Shown: piece after piece, positions 9,041-16,758 of the stretch
Layout: each line of letters begins with the position of its first letter
Numbering within the stretch: position 1 is the first letter of the stretch
Origin: an uncultured Collinsella sp.
GTDB lineage: Bacteria > Actinomycetota > Coriobacteriia > Coriobacteriales > Coriobacteriaceae
Direction of reading: 5' to 3'
Length of the DNA: 64,000 bases
Assembly: GCA_900541125.1 (NCBI GenBank)
Contig: UQIK01000002.1
Span: forward strand, 62,001-126,000
Made by a program: the position numbers and the translations under genes
The notes under the pieces: generated by a model
Told to the model about the DNA's origin: nothing
The model's database searches: none
What the model saw: only the letters and a program-made list of their open reading frames with translations

Positions 9041-9499
9041 TTACTTCAGGAGGCGCTTGGCGAAGTCTCGCAGCGCCTCGTCCCCGCCCTTGCCGCCCTT
9101 GTCGAAGCTGCCGGGCTTCTCCACTCGCGGCGCGGGCTTTGTCTTGAATGCGGCGAGCATCTTGTCGCACCATGCGGCCATGCTCTCCTCGTCCTCGCCG
9201 ACGATGAGCTCGGCGGGGACTCCCTTCTCCTGCGCGACCTTGGCGGCGGTCTTGGCTCGCGCCTCGGCCTTCTCCTTGGCGTCGAGTCGCTTCTCGAGCT
9301 CCGCGACCTTCTCGTCGGCGGTCTTCTTCGCCTGGTTGGCCTCGTCGAGTGCGCTTGCCGCGCTCTTGTTGGCCTTGGCCTGCTTCTCCCACTTGCGGGA
9401 GTGCGCCTTCTCGGCCTCGTAGAGCGCCTTGTAGTCGGGCTCCTCGCCCCCGGTCGGCTCCGTACCGCCCGTGGGCTCCGTGTTGGTCTCTGCTGCCAT
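9041..9499 (-). CDS. Capsid scaffolding protein
   Basis: A 152-residue, highly charged, Ala/Lys/Glu-rich coiled-coil protein (about residues 24-95) directly upstream of the capsid gene. It begins with a Thr/Glu/Pro/Gly-rich disordered tail and ends with a short basic helix (ALRDFAKRLLK) like the capsid-binding C-terminus of scaffolds. It is expected to shape procapsid assembly and then leave. Good AAAGGA ribosome site. Confidence 0.82.
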   Translation of the reverse strand: MAAETNTEPTGGTEPTGGEEPDYKALYEAEKAHSRKWEKQAKANKSAASALDEANQAKKTADEKVAELEKRLDAKEKAEARAKTAAKVAQEKGVPAELIVGEDEESMAAWCDKMLAAFKTKPAPRVEKPGSFDKGGKGGDEALRDFAKRLLK

Positions 9500-9517
9500 G
9501 TCGCGTCCTTTCCCGGA

Positions 9518-9583
9518 CCGTGCGGCCCGTCGGGCCAGCCGTGCGGCCGAGCCCCTTAGATGTGCGTTTCGGGCCGTGCGGCC
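9518..9583 (-). repeat. Three hairpin-forming repeats in the scaffold/capsid leader
   Basis: The plus-strand 10-mer CCGTGCGGCC occurs at 9518-9527, 9539-9548 and 9574-9583, each within a short inverted repeat. In the message sense each gives a GGCC or GCC stem with a GCAC loop. They lie in the 140-base untranslated stretch between the terminator at 9643 and the scaffold start at 9499, so they would be in the 5' leader of the capsid transcript. Function unknown; an RNA or protein binding site is possible. Confidence 0.6.
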
Positions 9584-9642
9584 CTGTCGCGCGGCAGTGT
9601 CCTACGGGCGTGAGATTTGGCCTGTTTGGCGTTTTTCGGCAT

Positions 9643-9666
9643 GAAAAAAGCCGCCCGTGGGCGGCC
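9643..9666 (-). terminator. Rho-independent terminator after the MuF gene
   Basis: In the minus sense GGCCGCC-CAC-GGGCGGC is followed by TTTTTTC. It lies 63 bases past the MuF stop and splits the late operon between the packaging/portal block and the scaffold/capsid block. The 230-base gap also holds a plus-sense hairpin with a T7 run at 9685-9737 (see findings). Confidence 0.75.
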
Positions 9667-9729
9667 ATGCGGTAAGATGGGGTTAGGCGGAAGCTGTTTG
9701 ACTCACCTATTGAGACATGCAGCCCCCGC

Positions 9730-11001
9730 CTATTTTTTTATCGTTTGGAGCGACCCGTCGTGCCCCAGCATCCGCACTTCGGAGATTCCGTACCTCTTCA
9801 TGTACTTGCGTATCCACGCTTCGGCTTGGCTGTCGGTGACCGACTTGTTCTCGCTGACGTCGAAGACGGCGAACCGCACTCCGCTCTTGTTGGCCACGGA
9901 CTTCATGTGCGACTTGAACGTGTTCTCCGATTTCGACGTGTACACGGTCTTGATTTCGATGCCCGTGGACAGGTCGGCGCGGCTTACGGTCGTTTTTCCC
10001 TGCGCGTTCTCGCTCTTCAGGTGCACCTCGTCTTCCCAGAACTCGGTCTTGTAGCCCAGTGCCGCCAGCTTCTCTGCGGTTCTCCTCTCTCCGGGGTCTA
10101 CCCTCCACCTCTTTACCTTGTCGCGCCTCACCGCATCGTCCGTGAACGTTATGCCCTTATGCTCGCCGCCCGCGTACCAGGACGGGTCGCGTAGCTCTAT
10201 CTCGGATGCGACGCGGTTGTTGAGGTAGGCGGTGTACGCCTTCCCCTCCTTGTTGCCGTGGCGCCTCACGAGCGCTTTGCGTTCGTCCTCCGGCATTGCG
10301 TACCAGTCGGAGGCGATGCCGTCGCGGCCTCCGAGCGCGGCCAGGCAGTCGTTATACCTCTCGTACATCCCGTCAGGGTCGTATCCCTTGACTGTGGTCA
10401 CCCCGTCGAAGCCGGGAACGATTCGGCAGTCGCAGTGCGCGTGCGAGTGTTCGGCCGCCTCCTCGGTCTTGGCGTAGAAGCCGAACGACGCGAGCATGAG
10501 GCAGAACCCGCACGTCTCGCCACGGGGAACGCGGGCGTACCACGGCTTTGCCGGGTCTTTGCGCGCGTTGTGGGCGACGCACCTGTTGGCGGCGCGCCTG
10601 ATCTCCTCGTCGACCCTCGTGACGCACCGCGAGACAAAGACCTCGGGGGCGCCCTCGACGACCTTGCCGATGAAATATCTAACCGCGCCGAGCGTGGCGT
10701 CCGGGTCTCGCATGGACTCGGCGACCGCCCGATACTTCCCGGGGAAGCCCTGCGACGCCCTGACCGCGTCGTAGTATTCTGCGGCCCTCGCGGCGGCGCA
10801 CGTGTCGGCGTAGTACCCGAGCACCGCCTCGATCGTCTCGTAGGCCCTCTCGCGGAGAGAGGCGACATCGCCGCCACCTCCGCGCTCCCAGCTCGACAGC
10901 AGGGACTCGAGCGCCGGCCTCACCTTCGCCTGGGCGTCTGCCGACAGCGCGTTCACCTCATCGGTCAGCTCGTCCAGCAGGCTAGTCGGCACCGCCGCCA
11001 T
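9730..11001 (-). CDS. MuF-like head protein with C-terminal nuclease-toxin-like domain
   Basis: A 423-residue protein downstream of the portal. The first ~200 residues form the MuF/minor head part, with the family's cysteine cluster GETCGFCLML (161-170) and HSHAHCDC (185-192). After a linker, residues ~302-423 make a different domain: ERRTAEKLAALGYKTEF, then TGIEIKTVY (E349, K351), then a helix-strand-rich end. This resembles the CdiA-type tRNA nuclease toxins and other domains known at the C-termini of MuF proteins. MuF is packaged with the head and could be injected with the DNA. No immunity-like gene is adjacent. The toxin call is by pattern only. Confidence 0.75.
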   Translation of the reverse strand: MAAVPTSLLDELTDEVNALSADAQAKVRPALESLLSSWERGGGGDVASLRERAYETIEAVLGYYADTCAAARAAEYYDAVRASQGFPGKYRAVAESMRDPDATLGAVRYFIGKVVEGAPEVFVSRCVTRVDEEIRRAANRCVAHNARKDPAKPWYARVPRGETCGFCLMLASFGFYAKTEEAAEHSHAHCDCRIVPGFDGVTTVKGYDPDGMYERYNDCLAALGGRDGIASDWYAMPEDERKALVRRHGNKEGKAYTAYLNNRVASEIELRDPSWYAGGEHKGITFTDDAVRRDKVKRWRVDPGERRTAEKLAALGYKTEFWEDEVHLKSENAQGKTTVSRADLSTGIEIKTVYTSKSENTFKSHMKSVANKSGVRFAVFDVSENKSVTDSQAEAWIRKYMKRYGISEVRMLGHDGSLQTIKK

Positions 11002-12400
11002 TCTCGCCCTCCTTCGGCTCGAACAGCGATGCGATAGCCGCGCCCGCCTGCGCCTTCTTGGCATCCGACTCGATGCGCTGGATCTGCTCGTCCGTGTAGT
11101 CGAGCATCTCGTAGGCCACCGTGGAGTTGGCGAGCTTCGGGAGCGCCTGCACCTGCTTGAGCAGCGCGTCGGACAGGCTCACCGTGGACGGGTACGCCGG
11201 GGACAGGAATCGCGGGTTGATCTCATGCCCCGCGTCGCGCTCGGTGGCGAAATCGGTGCCGTTCGCCACGGCGAGCGCCATGTAGGCCACGTTGCGCAGC
11301 GCCGTGCCGTTGTCGCGGTTGAGGTTCTTGGCGTCGATGACCAAGGGCTCCAGGGACGCGGCGATAGCGTCCGAGGAGGACGGGTTGTCGTTGGACACGC
11401 CGAAGAAGCTCACCGGCACGTTGGTCACGGCCGACATCTGGCAGGCGAGCTGGCGCAGGTACTCCGTGAGCGGTGCCATCTGGAGCTGCGCGGACTGCCA
11501 GACCGTGGGCTTGTCGCCGTCCGGGTCTTTCGTGATCTCGTTGACCGCGCCCATCGAGGCGTCGTACTTGTTGCCGTCGTTGAGCATCTTCTTGTAGGTG
11601 CCCAGTAGCCAAGTCTGCGGCAGGGTCGCGGCCTCGGCGGCGACCTCCATTCGGGCGCGCTGCCGGATGGCGTCGTCGGTGATGCTCATCACGGAGCGGC
11701 TTATGCGCGAGGTGCCGAAGGGGCGCTCGAGCGTCGCGCCGTGTGCCATCGGCTCCATGAGGCAGCGCCCCATCGAGTGCTCGCGGTACTCGGCTACCCA
11801 CGAGCCGCCGTCGCGCGTGAGCACCACGAGGCTGTCGTCGGTGAGCAGGTGCACCACGGTCGGCACGCGCTCGGTGTCGCCGGGCATCTTCTTGGACTCA
11901 GCCACGACGAGTCCCGCCCTGATGGCCTTGCGAGCGTCGTCCCAGAGCGCCGCCGCCGCGGTGGCGGGGTACGCCGAGATGACCGGGTAGCCGCCGCCGT
12001 CTGTCACGGTCCAGAAGCCGCAGCAGTGCTTCAGCTCGCCGATGAGGTTCTTGCGGTAGAGGCGCTCTAGCTGGTTCGACTCGCAGATGGCGCGAAGCGT
12101 CTTGCCCGTCTGCTCATCCGCGCACGTATAACCGTTGAAGATGGAGCGGTCGGCGAGCGCATGCACGGCCTTGCGGGGCCAGTCCACGCGCGGGTTGATC
12201 TTCTTGGCGAGGCTCGCCGGCATGGCGATGCCGAGGTCCTTCACCGACACGTGCCCGAGGTAGTAGTCCTCGCGCTCGAGGTTGCTGGCTCGATGCTCGC
12301 GCCAGACGGTCATGAGCTCGCGGACGAGCGCCGCGTCGCCCGGCTCCAAGCCTGCGGCGGATGCTACCTGCCCCGCCAGTTCCATGTTCACTGCTGCCAT
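10982..12400 (-). CDS. Portal protein (SPP1 gp6-like)
   Basis: A 472-residue protein whose ATG shares one base with the terminase stop (TGATGG). Length, position between large terminase and MuF, and features such as DWPRKAVHALADRSIF and PLTEYLRQLACQMSAVTNVPVSFFG fit the SPP1-type portal that forms the dodecameric DNA gate at one capsid vertex. It overlaps the MuF gene by 20 bases. Confidence 0.92.
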   Translation of the reverse strand: MAAVNMELAGQVASAAGLEPGDAALVRELMTVWREHRASNLEREDYYLGHVSVKDLGIAMPASLAKKINPRVDWPRKAVHALADRSIFNGYTCADEQTGKTLRAICESNQLERLYRKNLIGELKHCCGFWTVTDGGGYPVISAYPATAAAALWDDARKAIRAGLVVAESKKMPGDTERVPTVVHLLTDDSLVVLTRDGGSWVAEYREHSMGRCLMEPMAHGATLERPFGTSRISRSVMSITDDAIRQRARMEVAAEAATLPQTWLLGTYKKMLNDGNKYDASMGAVNEITKDPDGDKPTVWQSAQLQMAPLTEYLRQLACQMSAVTNVPVSFFGVSNDNPSSSDAIAASLEPLVIDAKNLNRDNGTALRNVAYMALAVANGTDFATERDAGHEINPRFLSPAYPSTVSLSDALLKQVQALPKLANSTVAYEMLDYTDEQIQRIESDAKKAQAGAAIASLFEPKEGENGGGAD

Positions 12401-13821
12401 CAGAAGCTGGCCTCCTGTTCCCTTCGCGGGTCTCGTTTCGTGGTTCTCGCCGCCCAGAGGGCGAGCGATGCGGACTCGATGGGGGCGGCGATGGAGTCGG
12501 GGCCGTCCGCGAAGCCCCATCCGTCCCTGCCTATGTCGCGCTTGAGCGACTTGCGCGCCGAGTCGTCGAGCGCCGGCGACTCGATGTGAGACAGCGTGCC
12601 CGAGTCGACCTCGTCCTTGAGCATCGACGCCGCAGCCTGCACGATTGCGGGCGTGCCCATCACGAGCGCGCACTTGCTGAAGCCGCCGTCGAGCATCCGC
12701 CGCTTGAGCGCGTCCGCTCCGGACTTGCCGTCGATGCAGGCGCACGCGATCTCATCTCGGTTGCGCAGGAGCATGTCCGAGATCGCGACCGTTCCGCCCG
12801 AAGCGCCCATCACGTCGTACAGCTCGACGTAGGACGGTCCGTCCCTGTCGGCGAGCGCCCAGGACACCGCGGCGTTGGAGCCGTCTGCGGAGAACTTCAC
12901 GCCGAAGGCGAGCTTTCCGTCAGTGGGCGCTGAGTCGCGTCGGCACCCGTCACACTTCTTGGAGGACAGGGCGTAGAGGAGCGAGCCTCCCGTCTTCGCC
13001 CACCACCCGAGGCGCTCGCGCGCGAACACGTCGGGCTGCATCTGCTCGGACTCGCCCTTGACGGCCTCGTAGTTGAGCACGGTGCCCATGGACGGGTTGT
13101 ACTCGTACCAGCGGGACTCGTCGTGGACGTCGCCTATCTCGTCCGCGCCCCACTCGATCCACGCCATCTCGGACTCGCCGTCGTGCACGTCGTCGTGGAG
13201 GTCGCGGAACACCGTGCCGACGTTGTCGGGGCCTGGCGGCGTTCCGAGGTAGATGGTCTGCGGGTTGTGCATCGCGCTCGCCGAGATTGCAGGCAGGGAC
13301 GCCGCCTGCTGCGTGTCCGTGAGCTCCTGCGCCTCGTCGTAGATGAGCACGTCGTAGGTCTTGCCTCGCGCCAGCGAGTTGGTGCGGGTGGTGAAGCGGA
13401 TGAGTCCGCCGTTCTTGAGGCTGATGGCCTGCTGCCCGTTCGTCTTGCGCACGGCGAGCAGGAGGTCGTGCAGCTCGGTCTCGTCCTCGTCCTCGAATGG
13501 CTGGGACAGCTCCTTGAACATCTGGTCGGATGTGTCGCCGTGCTGGCAGGTGTACAGGATCTTCTCGCCGTTGAGCGCGCCGTAGAAGCACCTTGCTCGC
13601 ACGACCCAGCTCTTTCCGTTCTGGCGCGGGATGGAGATGCCCAGCGTGCGCAGCAGGTACTTGTCGCGCGCGTCGCGGGCCAGCATCGCGTCGAGCAGGT
13701 GCGGCTGCCACGGGAGCGGGTCGCCGAAGTAGGCGGTCGCGAGCTCGCACGCCATCCCGCCGTCGCCGCTGAGGTCCTCCGGGACGTTGGCCTCGTATGT
13801 CGGCGTCTGCCTGGGCTCCAT
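12400..13821 (-). CDS. Terminase large subunit
   Basis: A 473-residue packaging motor. The Walker A-like PRQNGKS is at residues 65-71 and Walker B VLIYDEAQ at 158-165, with the coupling Thr/Ser region following (IYLGTPPGP). The C-terminal nuclease half includes FGVKFSADGSNAAVSW and ACIDGKSGAD, the expected acidic positions. The ATG overlaps the small subunit stop. It pumps DNA through the portal and cuts concatemers. Confidence 0.94.
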   Translation of the reverse strand: MEPRQTPTYEANVPEDLSGDGGMACELATAYFGDPLPWQPHLLDAMLARDARDKYLLRTLGISIPRQNGKSWVVRARCFYGALNGEKILYTCQHGDTSDQMFKELSQPFEDEDETELHDLLLAVRKTNGQQAISLKNGGLIRFTTRTNSLARGKTYDVLIYDEAQELTDTQQAASLPAISASAMHNPQTIYLGTPPGPDNVGTVFRDLHDDVHDGESEMAWIEWGADEIGDVHDESRWYEYNPSMGTVLNYEAVKGESEQMQPDVFARERLGWWAKTGGSLLYALSSKKCDGCRRDSAPTDGKLAFGVKFSADGSNAAVSWALADRDGPSYVELYDVMGASGGTVAISDMLLRNRDEIACACIDGKSGADALKRRMLDGGFSKCALVMGTPAIVQAAASMLKDEVDSGTLSHIESPALDDSARKSLKRDIGRDGWGFADGPDSIAAPIESASLALWAARTTKRDPRREQEASF

Positions 13822-14252
13822 CAGGCGCCCGCCGCCTTGGCCTTGCGCTCGCGGTCGGCGAACATGAGGCTCAACACCCTAGCGCCGTCGCTCTGCGGAC
13901 GCGCCTGCTGCACCTGGATGGGCGCTGCCTTGCGCGACAGGCCGAGCAGCTCGTTGAGCGCGCGTATCTCGGCGGTCGCCTGCTTGAGCACGGACACGGC
14001 GGGGTGCGGGCGCTCCATGATGGCGTGCCTGCCGTTCTTCGCCTTGATGGGCTTGTAGCCGACGGGGTCGAGCACCTTCACGGACTTGCCCCTGCTCATG
14101 GCATCCTCCGCTGCCTTCGCCACGGCGTGCCAGTAGCACAGCAGCGCGAGGTTCGGAGCGTCCTCGTCGGAGAAGCGCCCCGATGCGGTGACGCTCGCCC
14201 AGATCTGCGATTGATAGTCGTCGGATGCGACCGATTCCGGCATCTCCGGCAT
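13821..14252 (-). CDS. Terminase small subunit (P27-like)
   Basis: A 143-residue protein just upstream of the large terminase. It has helical N-terminal DNA-binding content (NLALLCYWHAVAKAAEDAM) and the P27-type phrase HPAVSVLKQATAEIRALNELLGLS. It recognises the packaging start. The 247-base non-coding stretch before it is a candidate recognition site. Confidence 0.82.
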   Translation of the reverse strand: MPEMPESVASDDYQSQIWASVTASGRFSDEDAPNLALLCYWHAVAKAAEDAMSRGKSVKVLDPVGYKPIKAKNGRHAIMERPHPAVSVLKQATAEIRALNELLGLSRKAAPIQVQQARPQSDGARVLSLMFADRERKAKAAGA

Positions 14253-14499
14253 CCCGGCCTCCTTTCTCGTGCCCGCATTGTGCGATGCGGGTGAGATTCG
14301 CGGCCTACCCCCGCCCCGGGGTCATGGGGCGGGGGGAAATCGGCACTGAGCAGCATGGGTGTCCGTGCACCCCCGGGGAGGGGCGATGCCCCCGCCATCG
14401 GCGGCTCAGCGCCCAAGAAAAGCAGTGAGGCGCAGCCGTGCCGACGACCGCGCCTCCAGTTAGGCTTTTCAGCCTCGCCTATTCAGTTGTCCCAAGCCT
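14253..14499 (-). other. Non-coding gap between HNH and small terminase; candidate cos region
   Basis: No credible gene was found in these 247 bases. They contain a perfect 10-base inverted repeat, CCCCCGCCCC at 14308-14317 and GGGGCGGGGG at 14326-14335, in an otherwise very GC-rich segment. In many cos-type phages with an HNH gene beside the terminase, the cohesive end site lies here. The hairpin could also be a transcription signal. No termini can be proven from a prophage. Confidence 0.4.
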
Positions 14500-14781
14500 T
14501 TAGAACAGCCTCGTGCGCCTTATCTCGACGGGCCTCGCGTCGCCCGGCATGTGCTTGCCCTTCCTCTGGTTGCAGATGCGGTGCGCCGCGTCGAGGTTCG
14601 CGTAGTCCAGCACCGCTCCGCCCCTCGCCCTCGGCACCACGTGGTCGGCCTCGAAGCTCCACGGCGTGCCGGGCGGCAGGCTGTAGTCTATGGGCTGTCC
14701 GCATATGTGGCACGGCCTGCCCTCGGCGCGGAGCCTCGCCTTGAGCTTGCGCTCGGCGTTGCCGTTGGAGCTCCACGTCAT
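14500..14781 (-). CDS. HNH endonuclease beside terminase
   Basis: A 93-residue HNH nuclease: CHICGQPIDY at 24-33 forms the first zinc Cys pair, ADHVVPRARGG carries the catalytic His, and AHRICNQRKGKH holds the closing Asn/Cys and His. Small HNH proteins next to terminase genes are known to take part in DNA cutting at packaging in cos phages. The start overlaps the upstream stop by four bases (ATGA). Confidence 0.88.
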   Translation of the reverse strand: MTWSSNGNAERKLKARLRAEGRPCHICGQPIDYSLPPGTPWSFEADHVVPRARGGAVLDYANLDAAHRICNQRKGKHMPGDARPVEIRRTRLF

Positions 14782-14978
14782 GCCAGGCGCTTCCTCGCGA
14801 GGTAGTCCTTCTTCACCGACAGGGTCGGGGTCTCGTCGGTGCTTCCTATCTTGATGGTGAGCGTTATGGGCGGCAGCACGAACCTCTCGTCAATGTCCCC
14901 CGCCACGTCTTCCGCCATGGACTCCAGCAAGGCCGCGGCGTCGCGGAGCTGCCGCGCCACCCTCTCGCCCGCACTCAT
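14778..14978 (-). CDS. Small phage protein, unknown
   Basis: A 66-residue protein (MSAGERVARQLRDAAALLESMAEDVAGD...) with a helical N-terminal half. The ATG overlaps the upstream stop (ATGA). No function recognised. Ends by overlapping the HNH gene. Confidence 0.6.
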   Translation of the reverse strand: MSAGERVARQLRDAAALLESMAEDVAGDIDERFVLPPITLTIKIGSTDETPTLSVKKDYLARKRLA

Positions 14979-15097
14979 GCGACCAGCCCCACGACCAGCT
15001 GCATGCACCACAGCACTGCGGCGACGCACAGCAACACGAGCACCGTCATGATGAGGCACCCGATGAGCCTGCCGATCAGCCTTCCAATCTCGTCCAT
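14975..15097 (-). CDS. Small single-pass membrane protein
   Basis: A 40-residue ORF (MDEIGRLIGRLIGCLIMT...) with one strongly hydrophobic helix covering most of its length. It is coupled to the next gene by an ATGA overlap and preceded by AGGATTG. It is one of three tiny membrane proteins in the middle region; a holin-like or membrane-anchoring role cannot be tested by sequence. Confidence 0.5.
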   Translation of the reverse strand: MDEIGRLIGRLIGCLIMTVLVLLCVAAVLWCMQLVVGLVA

Positions 15098-15111
15098 TCA
15101 ATCCTCCAATC

Positions 15112-15213
15112 TCACCCGCACGCCATGCGCACGAGAACGGTCAGAACCACGGCGAGCGCCCATGCGGACCTCGCCGCCCAAGCCAGCAGCGTGGTAAGCG
15201 CCGCCAGCGGCAT
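15112..15213 (-). CDS. Small single-pass membrane protein
   Basis: A 33-residue ORF (MPLAALTTLLAWAARSAWAL...) that is nearly all one hydrophobic helix. Its ATG shares a base with the upstream stop (TGATG), the usual sign of coupled translation in this operon. Function unknown. Confidence 0.45.
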   Translation of the reverse strand: MPLAALTTLLAWAARSAWALAVVLTVLVRMACG

Positions 15214-15497
15214 CAGCCACAGAACATGTCGCACGCCGCCTCCTGCATGTCCCTCATATGGTCCGCTATCCACGGGAGCGCCCAATAGGCGACGTCGCCC
15301 GGCTCCGCGTCCGCCCCGTCGAACTTCTCCCGTAAGGCGTCGTCGAATTCCACCTCGCAGATGCCGTAGTCGCAGCAGCACTCATGCATCTTGGCGCACT
15401 CGGCGCAGGTCGGGCCGCACTCCCCGAAGCGCCTGTCGATTGCCGCGTCGGTGCATCCGTCCGGGAGGTTGTAGCCCGGATCACAGCTTGCCCCCAA
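15213..15497 (-). CDS. Cys-rich small phage protein
   Basis: Up to 94 residues from a TTG start (no ATG or GTG fits better in frame), overlapping the end of the upstream gene. Cysteines cluster in ECGPTCAECAKMHECCCDYGICEVEF, suggesting metal binding. The C-terminal part is acidic. Function not recognised. The start is uncertain. Confidence 0.5.
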   Translation of the reverse strand: MGASCDPGYNLPDGCTDAAIDRRFGECGPTCAECAKMHECCCDYGICEVEFDDALREKFDGADAEPGDVAYWALPWIADHMRDMQEAACDMFCG

Positions 15498-15669
15498 GGC
15501 GAATCACCTCCTCGCAGTACACCTCGTACTGTTCGATGAACCTGCGCGGGTTCTCCGCGATGACGTCGAGAATATCGGTGACCGCCATCTCGCCCAGGGG
15601 GCGCCCGCCGTCCGTGAGCTCGCTGTCCGGCACGTCGATGATGTGGCGCTCGATTATCTCGAATCTCAT
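15481..15669 (-). CDS. Small phage protein, unknown
   Basis: A 62-residue acidic protein (MRFEIIERHIIDVPDSELTDGG...). The start overlaps the HTH gene stop and has a GGTGGAGA ribosome site. Probably a compact alpha/beta protein. No function recognised. Confidence 0.6.
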   Translation of the reverse strand: MRFEIIERHIIDVPDSELTDGGRPLGEMAVTDILDVIAENPRRFIEQYEVYCEEVIRLGGKL

Positions 15670-15887
15670 CTCTCCACCTTCTTCCTCACGATGTCGCGCG
15701 GGTCTTCGCCCATCGCCTCCGCCAGATTGAGCAGCAGGTTCATCTTCACTTCCCTGCCGTTGCTGATGGCATGGCTCAGGCTGCTGAGGTTCACCCCGGC
15801 GGCGCGCGCCAGCTGCTTCAGCGGGACGTGGTTGTCGATGCGCCAATGGGCGATCTTGTCGGCGTCCAGAACGTACTCGGTCGCCAT
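15666..15887 (-). CDS. XRE-type helix-turn-helix protein
   Basis: A 73-residue protein that is essentially one HTH_3 domain: LKQLARAAGVNLSSLSHAISNGREVKMNLLLNLAEAMG is the characteristic five-helix pattern. It probably binds DNA as a dimer. It sits inside the middle operon rather than at the control region, so it may regulate later genes. The ATG overlaps the next-upstream stop. Confidence 0.72.
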   Translation of the reverse strand: MATEYVLDADKIAHWRIDNHVPLKQLARAAGVNLSSLSHAISNGREVKMNLLLNLAEAMGEDPRDIVRKKVER

Positions 15888-16153
15888 CACCTGCACCTCC
15901 CCTCGCGCTTGAGCGTCTCCACGTTGCGGCGGGACCTCTTGAGCGCGCGAATCCGGGCGCGCCTCCATTTCGGGTCGAGCCTCTTGCAGAGCGCCCTCGC
16001 CTCGCGCCTCACGCCGCGCAGCACGGGCACGAGGGCCTCGTTGAAGCTCGCCACCGCGTTGGCCATGATGGCGGCCGCGGCCCTCGCGGCGGGGCCATCC
16101 GGTCTCCACAGGTCGACGGACGGCGACGGCGCCGGCCTCATCTCGTCAGCCAT
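15887..16153 (-). CDS. Small basic phage protein, unknown
   Basis: An 88-residue very Arg/Ala-rich helical protein (ALVPVLRGVRREARALCKRL, then KWRRARIRALKRSRRN). It could bind nucleic acid. No family recognised. Overlaps its neighbours by a few bases at both ends. Confidence 0.55.
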   Translation of the reverse strand: MADEMRPAPSPSVDLWRPDGPAARAAAAIMANAVASFNEALVPVLRGVRREARALCKRLDPKWRRARIRALKRSRRNVETLKREGRCR

Positions 16154-16490
16154 GCCGCACCTTCCTCCCGCACTGCGGGCAATAGTTCCAGACGCCGCTC
16201 ACGCGGTAGTGCTCCTCGTCCTCGACCTTGCAGCCGCAGACCGAGCACAGGAAGCCGTTGTCGCACGAGTCCTGGACGCTCCCGTCGTAGACGTTCTCGC
16301 ACTCGCCGCGGTCGACGAGGTCGGCGAGATAGTCGAATACGTTGCCCTCCGTATAGCCGACGCACTCGAGCACGCGCTCGAAGATGTCGAATATGAACGG
16401 CTCGAGGACGGTCCTCGGCAGGCTGTTGAAGAAGCCCCTCGACCCGCGCAGGCTCGCCGCCGCCTCGCGGCGCTGCTCGTCGCTAATCAT
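16146..16490 (-). CDS. Small zinc-ribbon phage protein, paralogue family member
   Basis: 114 residues with a two-part layout: an N-terminal helix MISDEQRREAAASLR and a zinc ribbon with CSVCGCKV and YCPQCGRKV. The N-terminus and layout resemble the genes at 16745 and 17106, so these look like copies of one ancestral cassette. The ATG overlaps the upstream stop (GATGATTAG). Confidence 0.65.
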   Translation of the reverse strand: MISDEQRREAAASLRGSRGFFNSLPRTVLEPFIFDIFERVLECVGYTEGNVFDYLADLVDRGECENVYDGSVQDSCDNGFLCSVCGCKVEDEEHYRVSGVWNYCPQCGRKVRHG

Positions 16491-16758
16491 CAGTCAAATC
16501 CTCCCCACACCACGGGCAATACCGTGGGACAGTCTCGAACTCGGTCCAGCTCGTGATGTACGTGTCGTCATGCTCGTAATGCACGACGCCGAAGACGAGG
16601 TCGCACCTAGGGCAGTGGACGGCGTCGACTGGGTCGACGTCCCCTATCGCGACCATCTCGTTGGTGTAGACCAGCTTGCGCGGCTTCCACTTCTGGTGCG
16701 ACGGGGTCGCACCGCACGTCGGGCAATCGACCGGCCTTGCGAACTTAATACGCTTCAT
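16483..16758 (-). CDS. Double zinc-ribbon phage protein
   Basis: 91 residues with three CxxC pairs (CPTCGA, CPRCDL, CPWCGE), an acidic end (EDLTDD) and no catalytic motif. Probably a small metal-binding protein acting through protein or nucleic acid contacts. Function unknown. Confidence 0.62.
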   Translation of the reverse strand: MKRIKFARPVDCPTCGATPSHQKWKPRKLVYTNEMVAIGDVDPVDAVHCPRCDLVFGVVHYEHDDTYITSWTEFETVPRYCPWCGEDLTDD

